This document shows, in pieces, positions 51,373 to 62,600 of a DNA stretch of 64,000 nt. Every line of letters starts with the position of its first letter. Positions within the stretch are counted from its first letter, which is position 1. The notes under the pieces are model-generated. The model was not told the DNA's origin. It ran no database searches and saw only the letters and a list, made by a program, of their open reading frames with translations. Origin of the DNA: Citrus sinensis (Eukaryota > Streptophyta > Magnoliopsida > Sapindales > Rutaceae). The position numbers were made by a program, and so were the translations under genes. Where the stretch lies: NCBI RefSeq assembly GCF_022201045.2, contig NC_068556.1:3078001-3142000 (forward strand). Direction: 5' to 3'.

Positions 51373-53094
51373 ACTAAACATCGTTTTTTTTTGGCGGGGG
51401 GGGGATGGTAAATTATTTCCATTTCCACACATGAGTAGAGGTTCAAATTCTTTATGTAGATTTATTTCAATTATTTGGAGATAAGTTTGGTTTATTACGC
51501 AACTAGATACTTACATTGCTTCATAACAAATCTGTTTTAATAGAGTCCTGATAAATTTGTCGTCAGATATGTAATATCTATGTTATTCTATGAAAATATA
51601 ATGATGAGTTGAATTAGATCATAAAAAATTATACAGTATGTAAGTAATATTTTATGAGATTTTATATTAATGATATATCATTTCTTATATTGGATTATAA
51701 AATTTTATAATTTGTGAAGTTTTTGCAATATTTAAACATAGCAATATTCTTTCGATTGAATTCTTATTTAAATATCTTAGCTGTATTGTATCCTATTTAA
51801 AAAAATAAATTATAACATTATTCACGAATGAATATCGCAATAGTTAAAGACAGAGTATTTTAATATATTTAATTTAGCAATGTAACATTGCTCTTCAATC
51901 ACTTTTATTGTTGTCGGATTATCTGGTGACCCGAATTCTAATGGGCTGAAAATATCAAAGCGAATATGGGTAGCAATCAGCTTCTAAATTTGAGACTGTT
52001 TGAGTTCTATAGATTGACCCGAACCCAAAATAATTTAAGTGAATAGAAGAACGTTTACTACTTTCACAACTTCTATAACAGCCATTAGTTCAACAGAAAT
52101 TAATACTACTTTAAAAATACCTTTTTTTTTTCAACATCAAATATAATTCATCATCAACAGATTACCTGCGTTTTAATAAATGTCTATCAAGCTCCCAATT
52201 GAATCGAATTTTTTTTTAAAAATTCGTTTAAAAAGCATAGCAGCGACCAACCGGTGAAAGCTTCGTTTCAATTGGCAATAATTGAAAGAGTCAAATATGG
52301 TGGTGGCAGATAATAATGTAAAAGAGCTAATTGAAGATATTTATTCGGTGAAGCGTAAAATTACAGTAGACCGAATGAGGCTACTGTAAAATATTTTGAA
52401 AAAATAATCCTAATTTTTATCGGTATTTAATGTATTATGCACTGCGTAATTGTTAATTAAGGACATTTCTATTTGCTTCAAAGAAAAAAAAAATAATTGC
52501 AGTTAGGACGTAATTAATCAAAATAGAAAACCCATGTCTTTATTCGATTAAAAGTAATAATGCAGGGGTCATATGTTATTATCCATAAATAAGCAATTAT
52601 GGATCCGAGCATCTGTGAGTGAGTACAAAGAATAAATCAGCCAATCGAGCGATTGGAACGTGCATGACTTTGCTTTAAAACTCATTAAATAGTATTCTCT
52701 TTTGTCTTCTAAAATTATTGTGTCATACACTATGCACTATAGGGTGGATTCATCATGAACTAGAAAACAAAAGTGCCCACTACTTTCTTACAACGATCAA
52801 ATAATTCATGAACGATATCTTTTTTTTTTTAATTTTAATGTTCTTCCCTCTTGTTCATCACGAAAGGATTTGAAAAGTAACATAAAGAAAATGAATAAAT
52901 CATCAATCATCATAGCTCACTATTTTTCGAACGTCAAACTTATTTTTATAAAAGTTGAGCTCAAGTCTAAAGACAAGGTCGAGTTCATTGTAACAAGCAT
53001 CATTTCAATCTAATTGACCCCCTTTTTTTAATTATAATTTAAAGAGAGTAAAAATAAAAACAGTTTTAAGTATGCAAGAGTCATTTAGATGTTA

Positions 53095-53270
53095 AGGTTT
53101 AGCTCTAATAGTAAGAAATTGTTTTCTTAAAATTTAGGTCTTGAGTTCGATTTTCAATAATCATTTTTGGCTTAGTTCAATTAATTTTTTTAATTTAATT
53201 CTCCTATAATATAAATTCAAATAACCAACTAAATAAAGTTATTTAAAAATTACTCGATCATACGAAATTT
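53095..53270 (+). mobile_element. Possible second tRNA-derived SINE, degraded
   Basis: The A-box-like TAGCTCTAATAG (53,100-53,111) and B-box-like GTTCGATTT (53,145-53,153) are 33 bases apart. What follows is AT-rich without a defined end. Weaker than the element at 51 kb, as the body lacks a distinct composition. Confidence 0.35.
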
Positions 53271-54702
53271 GGGTTGAATCTACCTCACTCTTAATAGTAG
53301 AAAAATAATTAATTTTATTTGAGATTAATGGTTTGACTCTGTCGCAGTCTTAAACTTGGAAAAATGATTAAATTTTATATGGGATGAGATGGAAGGTGGG
53401 TGAATATTTTTAAAAACATATCGAGCTCGAGGTTTAGTCAATAACAAAATAATTTGCCGAAACCCTAGCTCGTATTGATCACCTCAATACTCCATAGATA
53501 TATATACATATACTTAATTTGTTGAGGAACATGATTAAGAATGTGGGCATGGCTACAATAACAACATACACTTCCATCTAAAATTAATCGCGTTCACTGA
53601 ATTTTCAAGTTGTGTAAAGAGAATCTTTTGCTGGATTAGCCACTATTTTAAAGTCAAATGGACATAAAACATGTACAAAAAAGTTATCCTGGACAGAGGA
53701 AATGACAGAGACAACACTAAAGTCCACACTCAAAAGGCCAAGAACACATTCATTTGAATATGACAATTTCTTTAACATCAATTTATATACATCACAAGTT
53801 GAAGTATCAAACCCACTCAGCATATCACAAGCAATCAACCATTAATTGATCGGCTAGCGTTTGTACGTAAAAGCATACACGGTGAATGATTAAACCCAAA
53901 CTATCCACTTTAAAATGGAAAATAAAAGGCGAAAAGAATGAGGAGGAGAAGATTCACAAAGGGTTCGTGCGGCTTGAGTAATTGACCAACAAGTATGACA
54001 TTTCTATGATCCACGAACGTATTGACAGCTTTTGTTTGTGGCGATCCATTGACATAATTATTGAAGGAGGTTTTATTTTCAATGATTATTTTCTTCCCAA
54101 TTTAGGGTGTTTGGTTGTTGAGAAAGGTGAAAAGAAAATGTAAGGAAGTAAAGGAGTTAAAAGAGAAAATTATAGAAAACTCTAAAGAAAATTTTATTTG
54201 ATATGATCATTTACTAAAATGAGTCGTATTAATTTATAGATACAAATTAAATTTAAAGATATCATCCCGTTAATTTATCATAATAAAAAAGTTCACTAAT
54301 ACTACGATGATACCTTCAATAGAATTAAGTTATTAGTAATAGTTGTCATATTTACTCATGAATTATTTACAACATCTTACAACAACCATTATCTTTTAGA
54401 TTATGTGTATATTACGTAGCCTATTTCAAATAAAAAAAATTAAATTCTTAACCGTAATATTTTCATTCCTAATGTTGATGTAAAATTCATTTATTTAATG
54501 ATTGATTTCATATATTCTAAACAAATTATTTATTGCTTCATCCCACCTTTACTAGAGATTGGAGAAGTTGAGATACAACTTGAGAAATGTCATTCAAATT
54601 TTCACTCCTACAAGTATCTATAAGGAATATCAAGATTAAGATCAATTCATGAGAGGGCCGGCCATACATTTGTTTCTTTATTCACTCTTTTAAATTCCTC
54701 GA

Positions 54703-54723
54703 CATATATATATATATATATAT
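54703..54723. repeat. (AT)n microsatellite
   Basis: About ten AT units. Confidence 0.9.
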
Positions 54724-55001
54724 TGATTCTTTAATTTTAATTTGGGCAGATACATAGACTTTATCGCAATTGACTCGACGACTGACGTGCATAGCCACGG
54801 TTTGCAAAATGATTAATAATATATATAAATTAAAGTTAATATAAAATACCTTAAACATTGCAACTAGTGAGAGGTGACAATAATAAAGACCAATATATCG
54901 CCATTTACATTCACAGCTTAACTAATTATTGTACTTAAATTTTGATTTTATATAAACTGACGTTCTTGGACAACCATAGCATACCTAATTTATGCATTCA
55001 C

Positions 55002-55017
55002 GGCGCGCGCGCGCGCG
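55002..55017. repeat. (GC)n tract
   Basis: Alternating GC over about 16 bases, rare in this AT-rich region; it could adopt Z-form and carries several CpG sites. Confidence 0.9.
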
Positions 55018-55501
55018 TGTATACATGCATGCGGCTTTCCTATTGCGTATTTTTACCATATATCTAAATTAATTTCCAAGACAAGTGTTTCAAATAACAC
55101 TCATTTTTTATTTATTCATTATTTGTCCGGATCCACCTGTTACATTCAAGTCAACTACTATCATGTATCCAAGTATTATTTTTGGCCCAAAAAAAAAAAA
55201 ATAAATTATATATATATTACATGCTAAGCTTTTTTTTTTTTTTTTTTTTAACCTTTCTCAAGATTTAAACTCAAAAACTCAGGTATCCAATTAAATATAA
55301 ATAATTTTAAAACGATTTTACGAAACATGCTAAACTAAGTATAAATAAGTTTTAAGTACAGAAATGTAGTTCATAAATGGTTATAAATATAACACTATAA
55401 GGTTCGTTCTAGCCAAGCCAAACCAAGATAGCTGAACATTCGTTCTAGGCAATTAATCGCAGATTAGATACTTATAGTCTCCGAATAATCGTCCGGCGAT
55501 C

Positions 55502-56545
55502 ATGGCAAAAATAGCCCTAGGGAGCCACCGAGAGGCCACGCAGCCCGACTGCATTAAGGCCCTCGTCGTTGAGTTCATCACCACCTTCCTTTTTGTTTTC
55601 GTCGGAGTTGGATCTGCCATGGCTGCAGGTACTCATAATTTATTAGTTTCATTATGTTAAAAAAACTTGCTTCGAAGAAACACGTATAATTATGAGCTTT
55701 CTATTGTATGTTTCAATATTTCAACGGACAGATAAGCTAGTGGGAAATGCTCTAGTGGGATTGTTCTTTGTGGCCGTGGCTCATGCTTTTGTGGTGGCCG
55801 TCATGATCTCCGCCGGCCACATTTCCGGTGGTCACCTTAACCCGGCAGTTACTCTTGGCCTCCTTTTCGGTGGCCACATCACCTTCTTCCGATCCATCCT
55901 TTATTGGATTGATCAATTGTTAGCTTCTTCAGCAGCTTGTTTTCTCCTCAGTTATCTCACTGGTGGATTGGTAAGTCCAAAATATACTTAAACAAGATTT
56001 TATTTTTTATCAGTATACTTAAAAGATTTTAAATTAAGAGCCAGTGATAAGATTGTTTCATAATCTAATAGGATGCAAGCAAGTTAAGTGGGAACAAGTG
56101 GGCTTTTGGTCATTGTACACAACTTTTCAGTGGTTCTATTTTTTAATTTCTTCTTTGCTTTGTTCAGAGTACACCAGTCCACACTCTGGCTAGCGGCGTA
56201 GGCTATTTTCAAGGGATCATATGGGAGATTATTCTGACATTCTCCTTGCTATTCACCGTCTATGCCACTATCGTGGACCCCAAGAAGGGATCAATTGATG
56301 GGCTTGGCCCATTACTTACTGGGTTTGTGGTGGGGGCAAACATCTTGGCTGGTGGACCTTTCTCCGGCGCCTCAATGAACCCGGCACGATCCTTCGGACC
56401 GGCTTTGGTAAGCGGAGACTGGACCGATCATTGGGTTTACTGGGTTGGGCCTCTCATTGGAGGTGGGCTTGCTGGGTTCATTTATGAACATTTCTTCATC
56501 GTCAGGTCTCATGTTCCCATTCCGTACGAGGAAGCCAGATTTTAA
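55502..56545 (+). CDS. TIP4-1: Tonoplast intrinsic protein, TIP4-type aquaporin, 247 aa, 3 exons
   Basis: Exons 55,502-55,628, 55,732-55,970 and 56,168-56,545; 744 bases, frame kept, GT-AG. A vacuolar-membrane channel for water and small solutes such as urea or glycerol. Six membrane helices and both pore motifs are visible: '[13 protein letters not shown]' (first NPA) and '[13 protein letters not shown]' (second NPA, with the following Arg of the selectivity filter). The start '[20 protein letters not shown]' and the '[19 protein letters not shown]' and '[17 protein letters not shown]' segments match what I recall of TIP4;1 closely. Exon 2 codes the first pore loop and exon 3 the second. The C-terminus is short. 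Subgroup assignment is from recall of Arabidopsis TIP4;1. Confidence 0.93.
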
Positions 56546-58174
56546 TTAACTAACCGAATCCAATGGCGTGATGGACCACGGTGTTATCTGTGGGTCACTA
56601 TTTTGTTAAATTAAGTGAATGATGTACCACGTGTGTCTTATGTGTATGAATACTGTAATATTACAAGCTGCTGTTTCTCTCTTGATGTACTTTTAGTCTC
56701 GGTGCAGGTCTTGTTAATTGATCCGAGAACTTTTTTGGCTGCTCTGTTCTAATTTTGTGATTAATCTCCCTCTCCCCAAAAGTTGATTAGATGAAATTGC
56801 ACTTGATCTTCTAATAGCCCGTTTGGGAGTGTGGTAAGGTAGTTGAGCTGTCAAAGTCCAACTACTAAGGTGTTTGGTAACGCTTGTACCTGAGTTTTGA
56901 CAGTTTAGCAAATTTTTTTTTTCCAATTTCTACTCTACAGTTGTAGTTTTTACTCCACAGCAGCTGTAACTTAAAAGCTACAGCACCTCACTCCCAAACA
57001 CATTCTAAATCGATCAACTGCAGGAACCTTCGTAAGGAGCAAGAAGAAAGACGTGACCTTTTAGAAGTGGCATTACATATTCATAATCAGGACAATGAAA
57101 TTCTTTAATTACAAAAGAAAAAAATGGATAATGAAATTCCTTTGCATCTTTGTAGGTTATATAGCCAATGTGTTTAGTAAACACGTACAGTTTAATTTTG
57201 ACAGTACGTCTTATTATTTTATATGATTAATTAAAAGCATAATACATTATATTTAGTATTTCAATTTTTAGTTACAACATCTAAATAACCATGGAGCCTA
57301 AATTTGCATTTTGGTAGAGTTAGATAGAGCTTCAGAAATCTAATTAGAAATATGCCAATTTGTAAATTATAAGCAATTTGTGAATCAAAATATTAAATCG
57401 GTTAGGTTTCAAAATTGAATTGCTCTAACATAGGGGTATTGATGGGCCAACCAAGCATATTGGAGCCGTACTTCGTAAATAACAGAAAATTAATATCAAT
57501 TCAAGCATGCATTAACAATGTACTCAATTTTAGCTATTAAGAGCCACCAAAGACAGAGATGCCATAATGCCCTAACAAATTGGGGATAATGAGCTGCAAC
57601 TAACAGTACCATTTCCGTATATTTTTATAAGTAACTAAGATTTTTTTCTTTCTTTAAAAAAAAAAAGCTAAAGATATTGAATGAAGACAGAATAAATTAT
57701 AACATAGTATTGTGTAATCGTTTTTTTTACATTCATTATATGTTGTTACAGTTAATTCTGTCTTCCTTTTATTTACTCTTTACGTTTAAATTGTTATAAT
57801 AGTATTCTCAAAAACATAGAGAGGTGAACAAAATTCAAATCAATTTTTTTAATCATCTATCTCTGTTAGGATTTCTTTTCTTTAAAAAGTAATTAAGATA
57901 TTTTTTTTTTAATTTACAAATATAAATGGGTGGACAAAGTCTACATTAATTTTGTCTTCGGAATTCAAACTTAAGTAACTGGCCAAATAAAACTAGTTGA
58001 AAATTAAGCAAGGTCACTAATAACAACTTATTAATTATAAGTAATTAAGATAAATCAAAGATTTAAATGGAGTACTTCAAATAAGCTGAGCAAATAAATG
58101 AAACTCAGTTGTTCAATTTTTACAAAGACGTAGCTAATTGGCGAGGAACTGAACTAGATAATGATCGTATTGAT
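56546..58174. other. Spacer between aquaporin and WD40 gene
   Basis: It holds the aquaporin 3' UTR, a Tourist-like MITE at 56,815-57,005 and AT-rich DNA. No gene is seen. Confidence 0.55.
56815..57005. mobile_element. MITE, Tourist/PIF-Harbinger-like, 191 bp
   Basis: The inverted ends share 'GTTTGGGAGTG' (left 'TAGCCCGTTTGGGAGTG', right complement 'GAATGTGTTTGGGAGTG'). TAA flanks at 56,812-56,814 and 57,006-57,008 fit the 3-bp target duplication of Harbinger elements. The interior has palindromic 'CAGCAGCTGTAACTT' and 'AAGCTACAGCACC' stretches. The family is tentative because hAT MITEs can also have GTTTGG ends. Confidence 0.65.
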
Positions 58175-59551
58175 TTATTGAAAATAATTACTGGCTTTCA
58201 TCTTCTTCTCAACCCATGAAGGAGACAACACAGGACTCATCTCGTAGTCCATTTTTGTAGTGGTCGTCTTCGAGTTACTGTGATAGTCGGAATAATCCAA
58301 GCACATTGTTTTCTCCTGATCAGGCATAACCTTAACTCTCCATACTTTAAAAGTTTGATCTAAACTTGAACTATAAACTAAAAACCCCATAACAACTTTC
58401 TCCATTTCCAAGCTAGCAGCCAAGCACCTCACAGGCCCTCTATGCCCATCTAACACCGCAAGACATTCATGGTAGCAACCTCCTTCAGCTCTCCTCCAAA
58501 CCCTAATCGTTGTATCCTCTGAGCCGCTGAATATCAACTTCTCAATAGCCACTAAGCACAGAACCGCAAAACGATGGCCTTGTAAGAACCCTCCATGGTT
58601 AAATCCACCAGACATTTTGTCTTTCTCCCAAAAGTTTATCGAACCATCTGAAGAACCTGAGTAGAGGAAATAATTGTCGAAAAATGAGCTTAATGCTAAG
58701 GCGTTAACTGAGGATTGCTGGAATTTTAGCGTCATTGTGAGCGTATGAGAATTTTCTCTGTACACACGCCTCCATATTTTCACCGACCCATCAGAAGAGC
58801 AAGTGAAAACAAACCCATCATCTTGGTTCACTACTATTGCATTGACATTACTTTCATGTGCAACAAATGAGTCGACACATGTACATCTTTTGTCCAAAAC
58901 CCTCCAAGCTTTCACTGTTTTGTCAAACGAGCCGGTGTATAAGAGCCCCTCTGCGTGGTAAAATGCCATGCAAGATACGCAATCTCTGTGTTGTTGTTGG
59001 GTGTTTGATTTGGAGAAGGAAAGAAATGAGCTTCTTCTGGGCAAGGTTGTGACCTTTTTGGTTCGAAAATTGTCCGAAACCGTGAAGTTCCAAATTCGTA
59101 TTTTGCAATCCTTATTTGTGGTGAAAAGCATGTTATCGTGAGCTAAAATGGCACGAACTTCTCCATGCCTTGCCTTGATGAAGCCACGCTCAACGCAGTC
59201 CGGTTGCCTCCATACACGAATACGGGTACTACTGGAGCCAGTGAAGACCATGCCCTTGGCGACTGCGATTGAGTAGATGTTGCCTTCGTGGCGATGAAGC
59301 GAGGCAATGCAGCTGTAGAGGATGGAAGGTGATGGGGTTTGTAGAGGAGAAAGCGTCCATGGTGACTCCGGGCTAGGTGGGGGCAATAGCGACACCATGG
59401 AAGTACTAGAAGGCCTTGGAGGGCTGAGTACAAGGTCTTGCTCGCACATTTCTTGATGGCTTCTGGTAGAAAGACGAGCGGGTGATTGGATTGAGTTTCT
59501 TTCTTCATCCATGAAGCCAAAGAGACTTTTCCTATTGCCATAGAATTCCAT
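58175..59551 (-). CDS. WD40-repeat protein, JINGUBANG-like, intronless
   Basis: About 458 aa from the Met starting 'MEFYGNRKSLFG'; an upstream in-frame ATG at 59,599 would add 16 hydrophobic residues. After a Ser/Pro-rich N-terminus (to about residue 90) come seven WD40 blades: 'FTGSSSTRIRVW', 'TTNKDCKIRIW', 'YTGSFDKTVKAW', 'FTCSSDGSVKIW', 'YSGSSDGSINFW', 'FSGSEDTTIRVW', 'YSSSLDQTFKVW'. A seven-blade propeller in one exon with this N-terminus matches the plant JINGUBANG group. Its Arabidopsis founder blocks premature pollen germination in moist air by binding TCP4; related members are broader. Function here is inferred only from the family. The propeller is a protein-binding platform without catalytic residues. 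Confidence 0.88.
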   Translation of the reverse strand: MEFYGNRKSLFGFMDEERNSIQSPARLSTRSHQEMCEQDLVLSPPRPSSTSMVSLLPPPSPESPWTLSPLQTPSPSILYSCIASLHRHEGNIYSIAVAKGMVFTGSSSTRIRVWRQPDCVERGFIKARHGEVRAILAHDNMLFTTNKDCKIRIWNFTVSDNFRTKKVTTLPRRSSFLSFSKSNTQQQHRDCVSCMAFYHAEGLLYTGSFDKTVKAWRVLDKRCTCVDSFVAHESNVNAIVVNQDDGFVFTCSSDGSVKIWRRVYRENSHTLTMTLKFQQSSVNALALSSFFDNYFLYSGSSDGSINFWEKDKMSGGFNHGGFLQGHRFAVLCLVAIEKLIFSGSEDTTIRVWRRAEGGCYHECLAVLDGHRGPVRCLAASLEMEKVVMGFLVYSSSLDQTFKVWRVKVMPDQEKTMCLDYSDYHSNSKTTTTKMDYEMSPVLSPSWVEKKMKASNYFQ

Positions 59552-62120
59552 GGCAGTTGAGACGAAGAAAAATTCAAAATTAGGAGAATTATGTAGCAAA
59601 GCTAGAGTGATGTGTTTAGGCTAGTATAAAATTTCTATATTATAGATTAATTTATATGAAAATTGATTGGATGGATGGTGTCTTTAAGAACACATTGATG
59701 CGGTTAGGTTGGCCAGTTATGTAATTGAGAACTCAAATTTGATATGTTGTTTGTTAATTTGCCACATTTAAGGACACACCAGGAATGGAAATGAAAGCTA
59801 GCTGCACGGATTTTTTTTTTCATCATAATGTTCCATCAACTACATCACAGTGAGGCAAAACTGATTACGTTACAATTAAAATATCAAGTTTATTTCGTTA
59901 CTGATTCTATAGTTCTCATTCGTGATTTCTAGTTTATGATATATATATTTCTATAGTATTGTAAAATAAATTTGAGATATCAACAACAATAAAACCTTTG
60001 GGGTATAATGAAAAATCAACAATGACAACTTGGTAATATAATAAAAACAGTCAGAGATTTTAATTGGAGAGCTAGAGCTGCTGTTGTATCATCTGTAGAT
60101 ATAATCAAACGCGTAACATATTAACTAGCACATGTGAATCGTCAACAAAATTTTATAAGTTTTAACCCAACAACCTTCTTAAATCTGCATGTGATCAAAA
60201 TCAGACAGGTTATACTTGGCATAGCAGCAAAGGCACAGCAATCATTAGCGGAAATATTCCATGTGAATTTGTGAAATGTGATTATCAATATACTTACGAT
60301 ACGAAATAACAGATACATAGGGACCATTTTTACGAGTAATTGGTGTATTTTTTCTATAATTATATACATTGTGTTGTAACTACATTTCTATTTTCTAACT
60401 AGAAGCTGATTATCTGTATTTAGTACTTGTTTTTGAAACAATTTGATGGTTCCTATGTTGTATGGGTAAAATAATCAAATCTCAATGAATTGAGTGGATC
60501 AAAAGACAACGTGAAAACAAAATGTAACCACGTACATGTGTGGAGGTTCTTGGATTCTATATTTATCTCAAGAACAACACTTGGTTGTTGGTATTCTATA
60601 AATAGCTAGATAGTGTTACTCTAGGAATAAAAGAGTGAAGGTGCTAAATTGAGGGGGAAAAAAAATGGAGGGTCACATTGATGATGGTGGTTATGGATTA
60701 AGTGCAGAATTGATCAGGAAGATCAGCTTCGTGCTTTGTTTAGGGACACTACTTGTGAGCTAATAATAAATTTTAGCTAACCTGCAACTGGGGTGGGTGT
60801 AGGCTGATTTGAATTCGGAACAACAGCAAAAGTCTGAGAAATTATGTTTTTACTAATGCTAACCAATTGGGCTCTCAGCAGAGCAAGGTCAGCCCAATAA
60901 ATAAATAAAGAAAATCGATTAGAGAATTTTTCAAGGGAAATTAAAAAAAAAAAAAAAAAAGGAAGACTCGATGAGTTATGAATGAAGTCAGGTCGTTCGT
61001 CATCAAGACTCAAGAGTCAGGTTACGGGCGAATAGCTGTATTTTTCTGACTTTCTTGTTCAATAATATTCAGTTGGGGCCTACTCTTGCTGGTACTCGTA
61101 GGCTAGTAGCTTCGTACGCCACGTTTCTTTATTAATTTCATCAGTCCGTAAAAGGTAGTTTCTCATATTCATTCTCGGATGGTGACTGGTGCATTCTTTA
61201 ATTTAATTATATGAAAATGATATGATGAACCTGGCCTGGGAAATTAAAGGATAAATATGCAAAAGCGTAATCATCTTTAACCAACTATTAGAGGGAGACG
61301 ATACTTCGACGGGATAATGGAATTAATTATCTCTAGAAAGACGAAAATTCTAAAAATCAAAGAGCAAGTTTCTTATAAGTTTCGGGCTAATTTTTGCTCA
61401 TATTTCAACATTCATCAAATTCCGAACATTATTTTCGTAACTCATGAAATTGAGGACATTTCGTTAATGCAGCCGTCAAAAGTTAGCAATTAAAGGATAG
61501 AATCAGAAATTCGTTTTTTTTTCCTTCCCTTCTCTTTTTCTTTTTTCTTTCTTTTTTTTTTTCCATTTTTTCAAAGGCCAAAATAAAAAAGGAAAGAAAG
61601 AAACTTTACATAATTTTAGTTTAAGGGATAATTCCAAGTCGAGGACACTGTTTTTTTTTTTTTTTGGGAGGGGGCAATAGTGAAATTGAGGACATTTTGC
61701 TAAGCCGCGTTGCGTCGTCCATCTTCTCCAAGTCCACGACTCCATGTAGCTCCGAGTTTATGGAGCCATTGCAAAAATCTTAAGGCCATTTTTTATTTTG
61801 AAGTTGAACAATTGTAATTTAATTAAAAGTTATAGTATTAAATTATTATTTTTTATATAAGTATTAAAATATTTGGTAAACACTAATTAACTTAAAAGTT
61901 AAGTTGATTTAATCTTCCATTTATATAAGGAAAAGCTTATAATATTTTATTATTTTTATCAAAATTATTATTCAAAAAATCATATTTACTACACATAATT
62001 AACTCTTATTTCATAGTTATTGTCTTTTTCCATAATAACTATAACTCTACAGCAACTCAATATCGAACAACGCCTAACTAGTACAACGACGCAGCATTGT
62101 TGCTGCTCCCCCTGCGATTC
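59552..62120. other. Spacer with a possible orphan first exon
   Basis: It includes the upstream region of the WD40 gene and AT-rich DNA. A promoter-like stretch with TATAAATA near 60,597 leads to a short coding-like segment at 60,665 (listed separately). T-rich runs occur near 61,510-61,660. No complete gene is seen. Confidence 0.45.
60665..60754 (+). pseudogene. Possible orphan first exon
   Basis: An ATG 65-70 bases after a TATAAATA box (about 60,597-60,604) opens 30 codons beginning 'MEGHIDDGGYGL', continuing into a hydrophobic 'ISFVLCLGTLL', then a consensus donor GTGAGC. No downstream exon was recognised. It could be the start of a gene whose remainder was lost, or chance. I do not recognise the family. 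Confidence 0.3.
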
Positions 62121-62169
62121 ACAAAGACTTTTGCTGCCGCTACCAGTACCATCCAAATGCCCAACCTTT

Positions 62170-62600
62170 TAAAGATTTAGTAATGAATGCTATTATACCT
62201 ATATTTTTACCAACCTCGAGCCCATAATCCAAATCTATAACATATTCTAATCTAAAGAGGAATGAATAGTATAAGTCGTAATCCTCGTCAACTTGAATTT
62301 AGCGAGATAATAGATAAGTTTTCCTAATTCAATTATACTCTTGATTATCTCTCTTATATAAAGAGGTCACCACCCAAAAATACAGATATCAAAGTTATAC
62401 ATTTGATATCTTGTCACTCTCGATATTTGACTTCATCATTAGAGTATTTATGCCGATAATACCCCCGACCACCATTGATGGGTCTATTGTTTTTCAGGAT
62501 TTCGACTATCGAAGTTTTTATTCTAAAGATACCAAGCTCTCTCATGTCCTATTCCCCAAGTAAACGAATTTTTTCTCAACTCCTATTGCCGATGCAAATT
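62170..62600. repeat. Gypsy-type LTR-like remnant
   Basis: 'CTCTTATATAAAGAGG' (TATA region) is followed 100 bases later by a 'GACTTCATCATTAGAGT' block leading into a 'CCCCCGACCACCATTGATGG' stretch. This resembles the R-U5 part of many plant Ty3/Gypsy LTRs (GACTTAGGCATCGGAGT...CCCCCACC). No matching partner LTR or internal coding sequence was found in the window; ends are approximate. Confidence 0.5.

Larger units (their letters stand above)
50720..55501. other. Gene-poor spacer with SINE-like elements and microsatellites
   Basis: No protein gene is recognised over 4.8 kb. It holds a SINE-like element (50,993-51,190), a second weaker one (from about 53,095), (TA)n tracts at 51,354-51,372 and 54,703-54,723, a (CG)n tract at 55,002-55,017, and AT-rich unassigned DNA. 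The last part is the aquaporin promoter; no clear TATA box was fixed. Confidence 0.5.
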
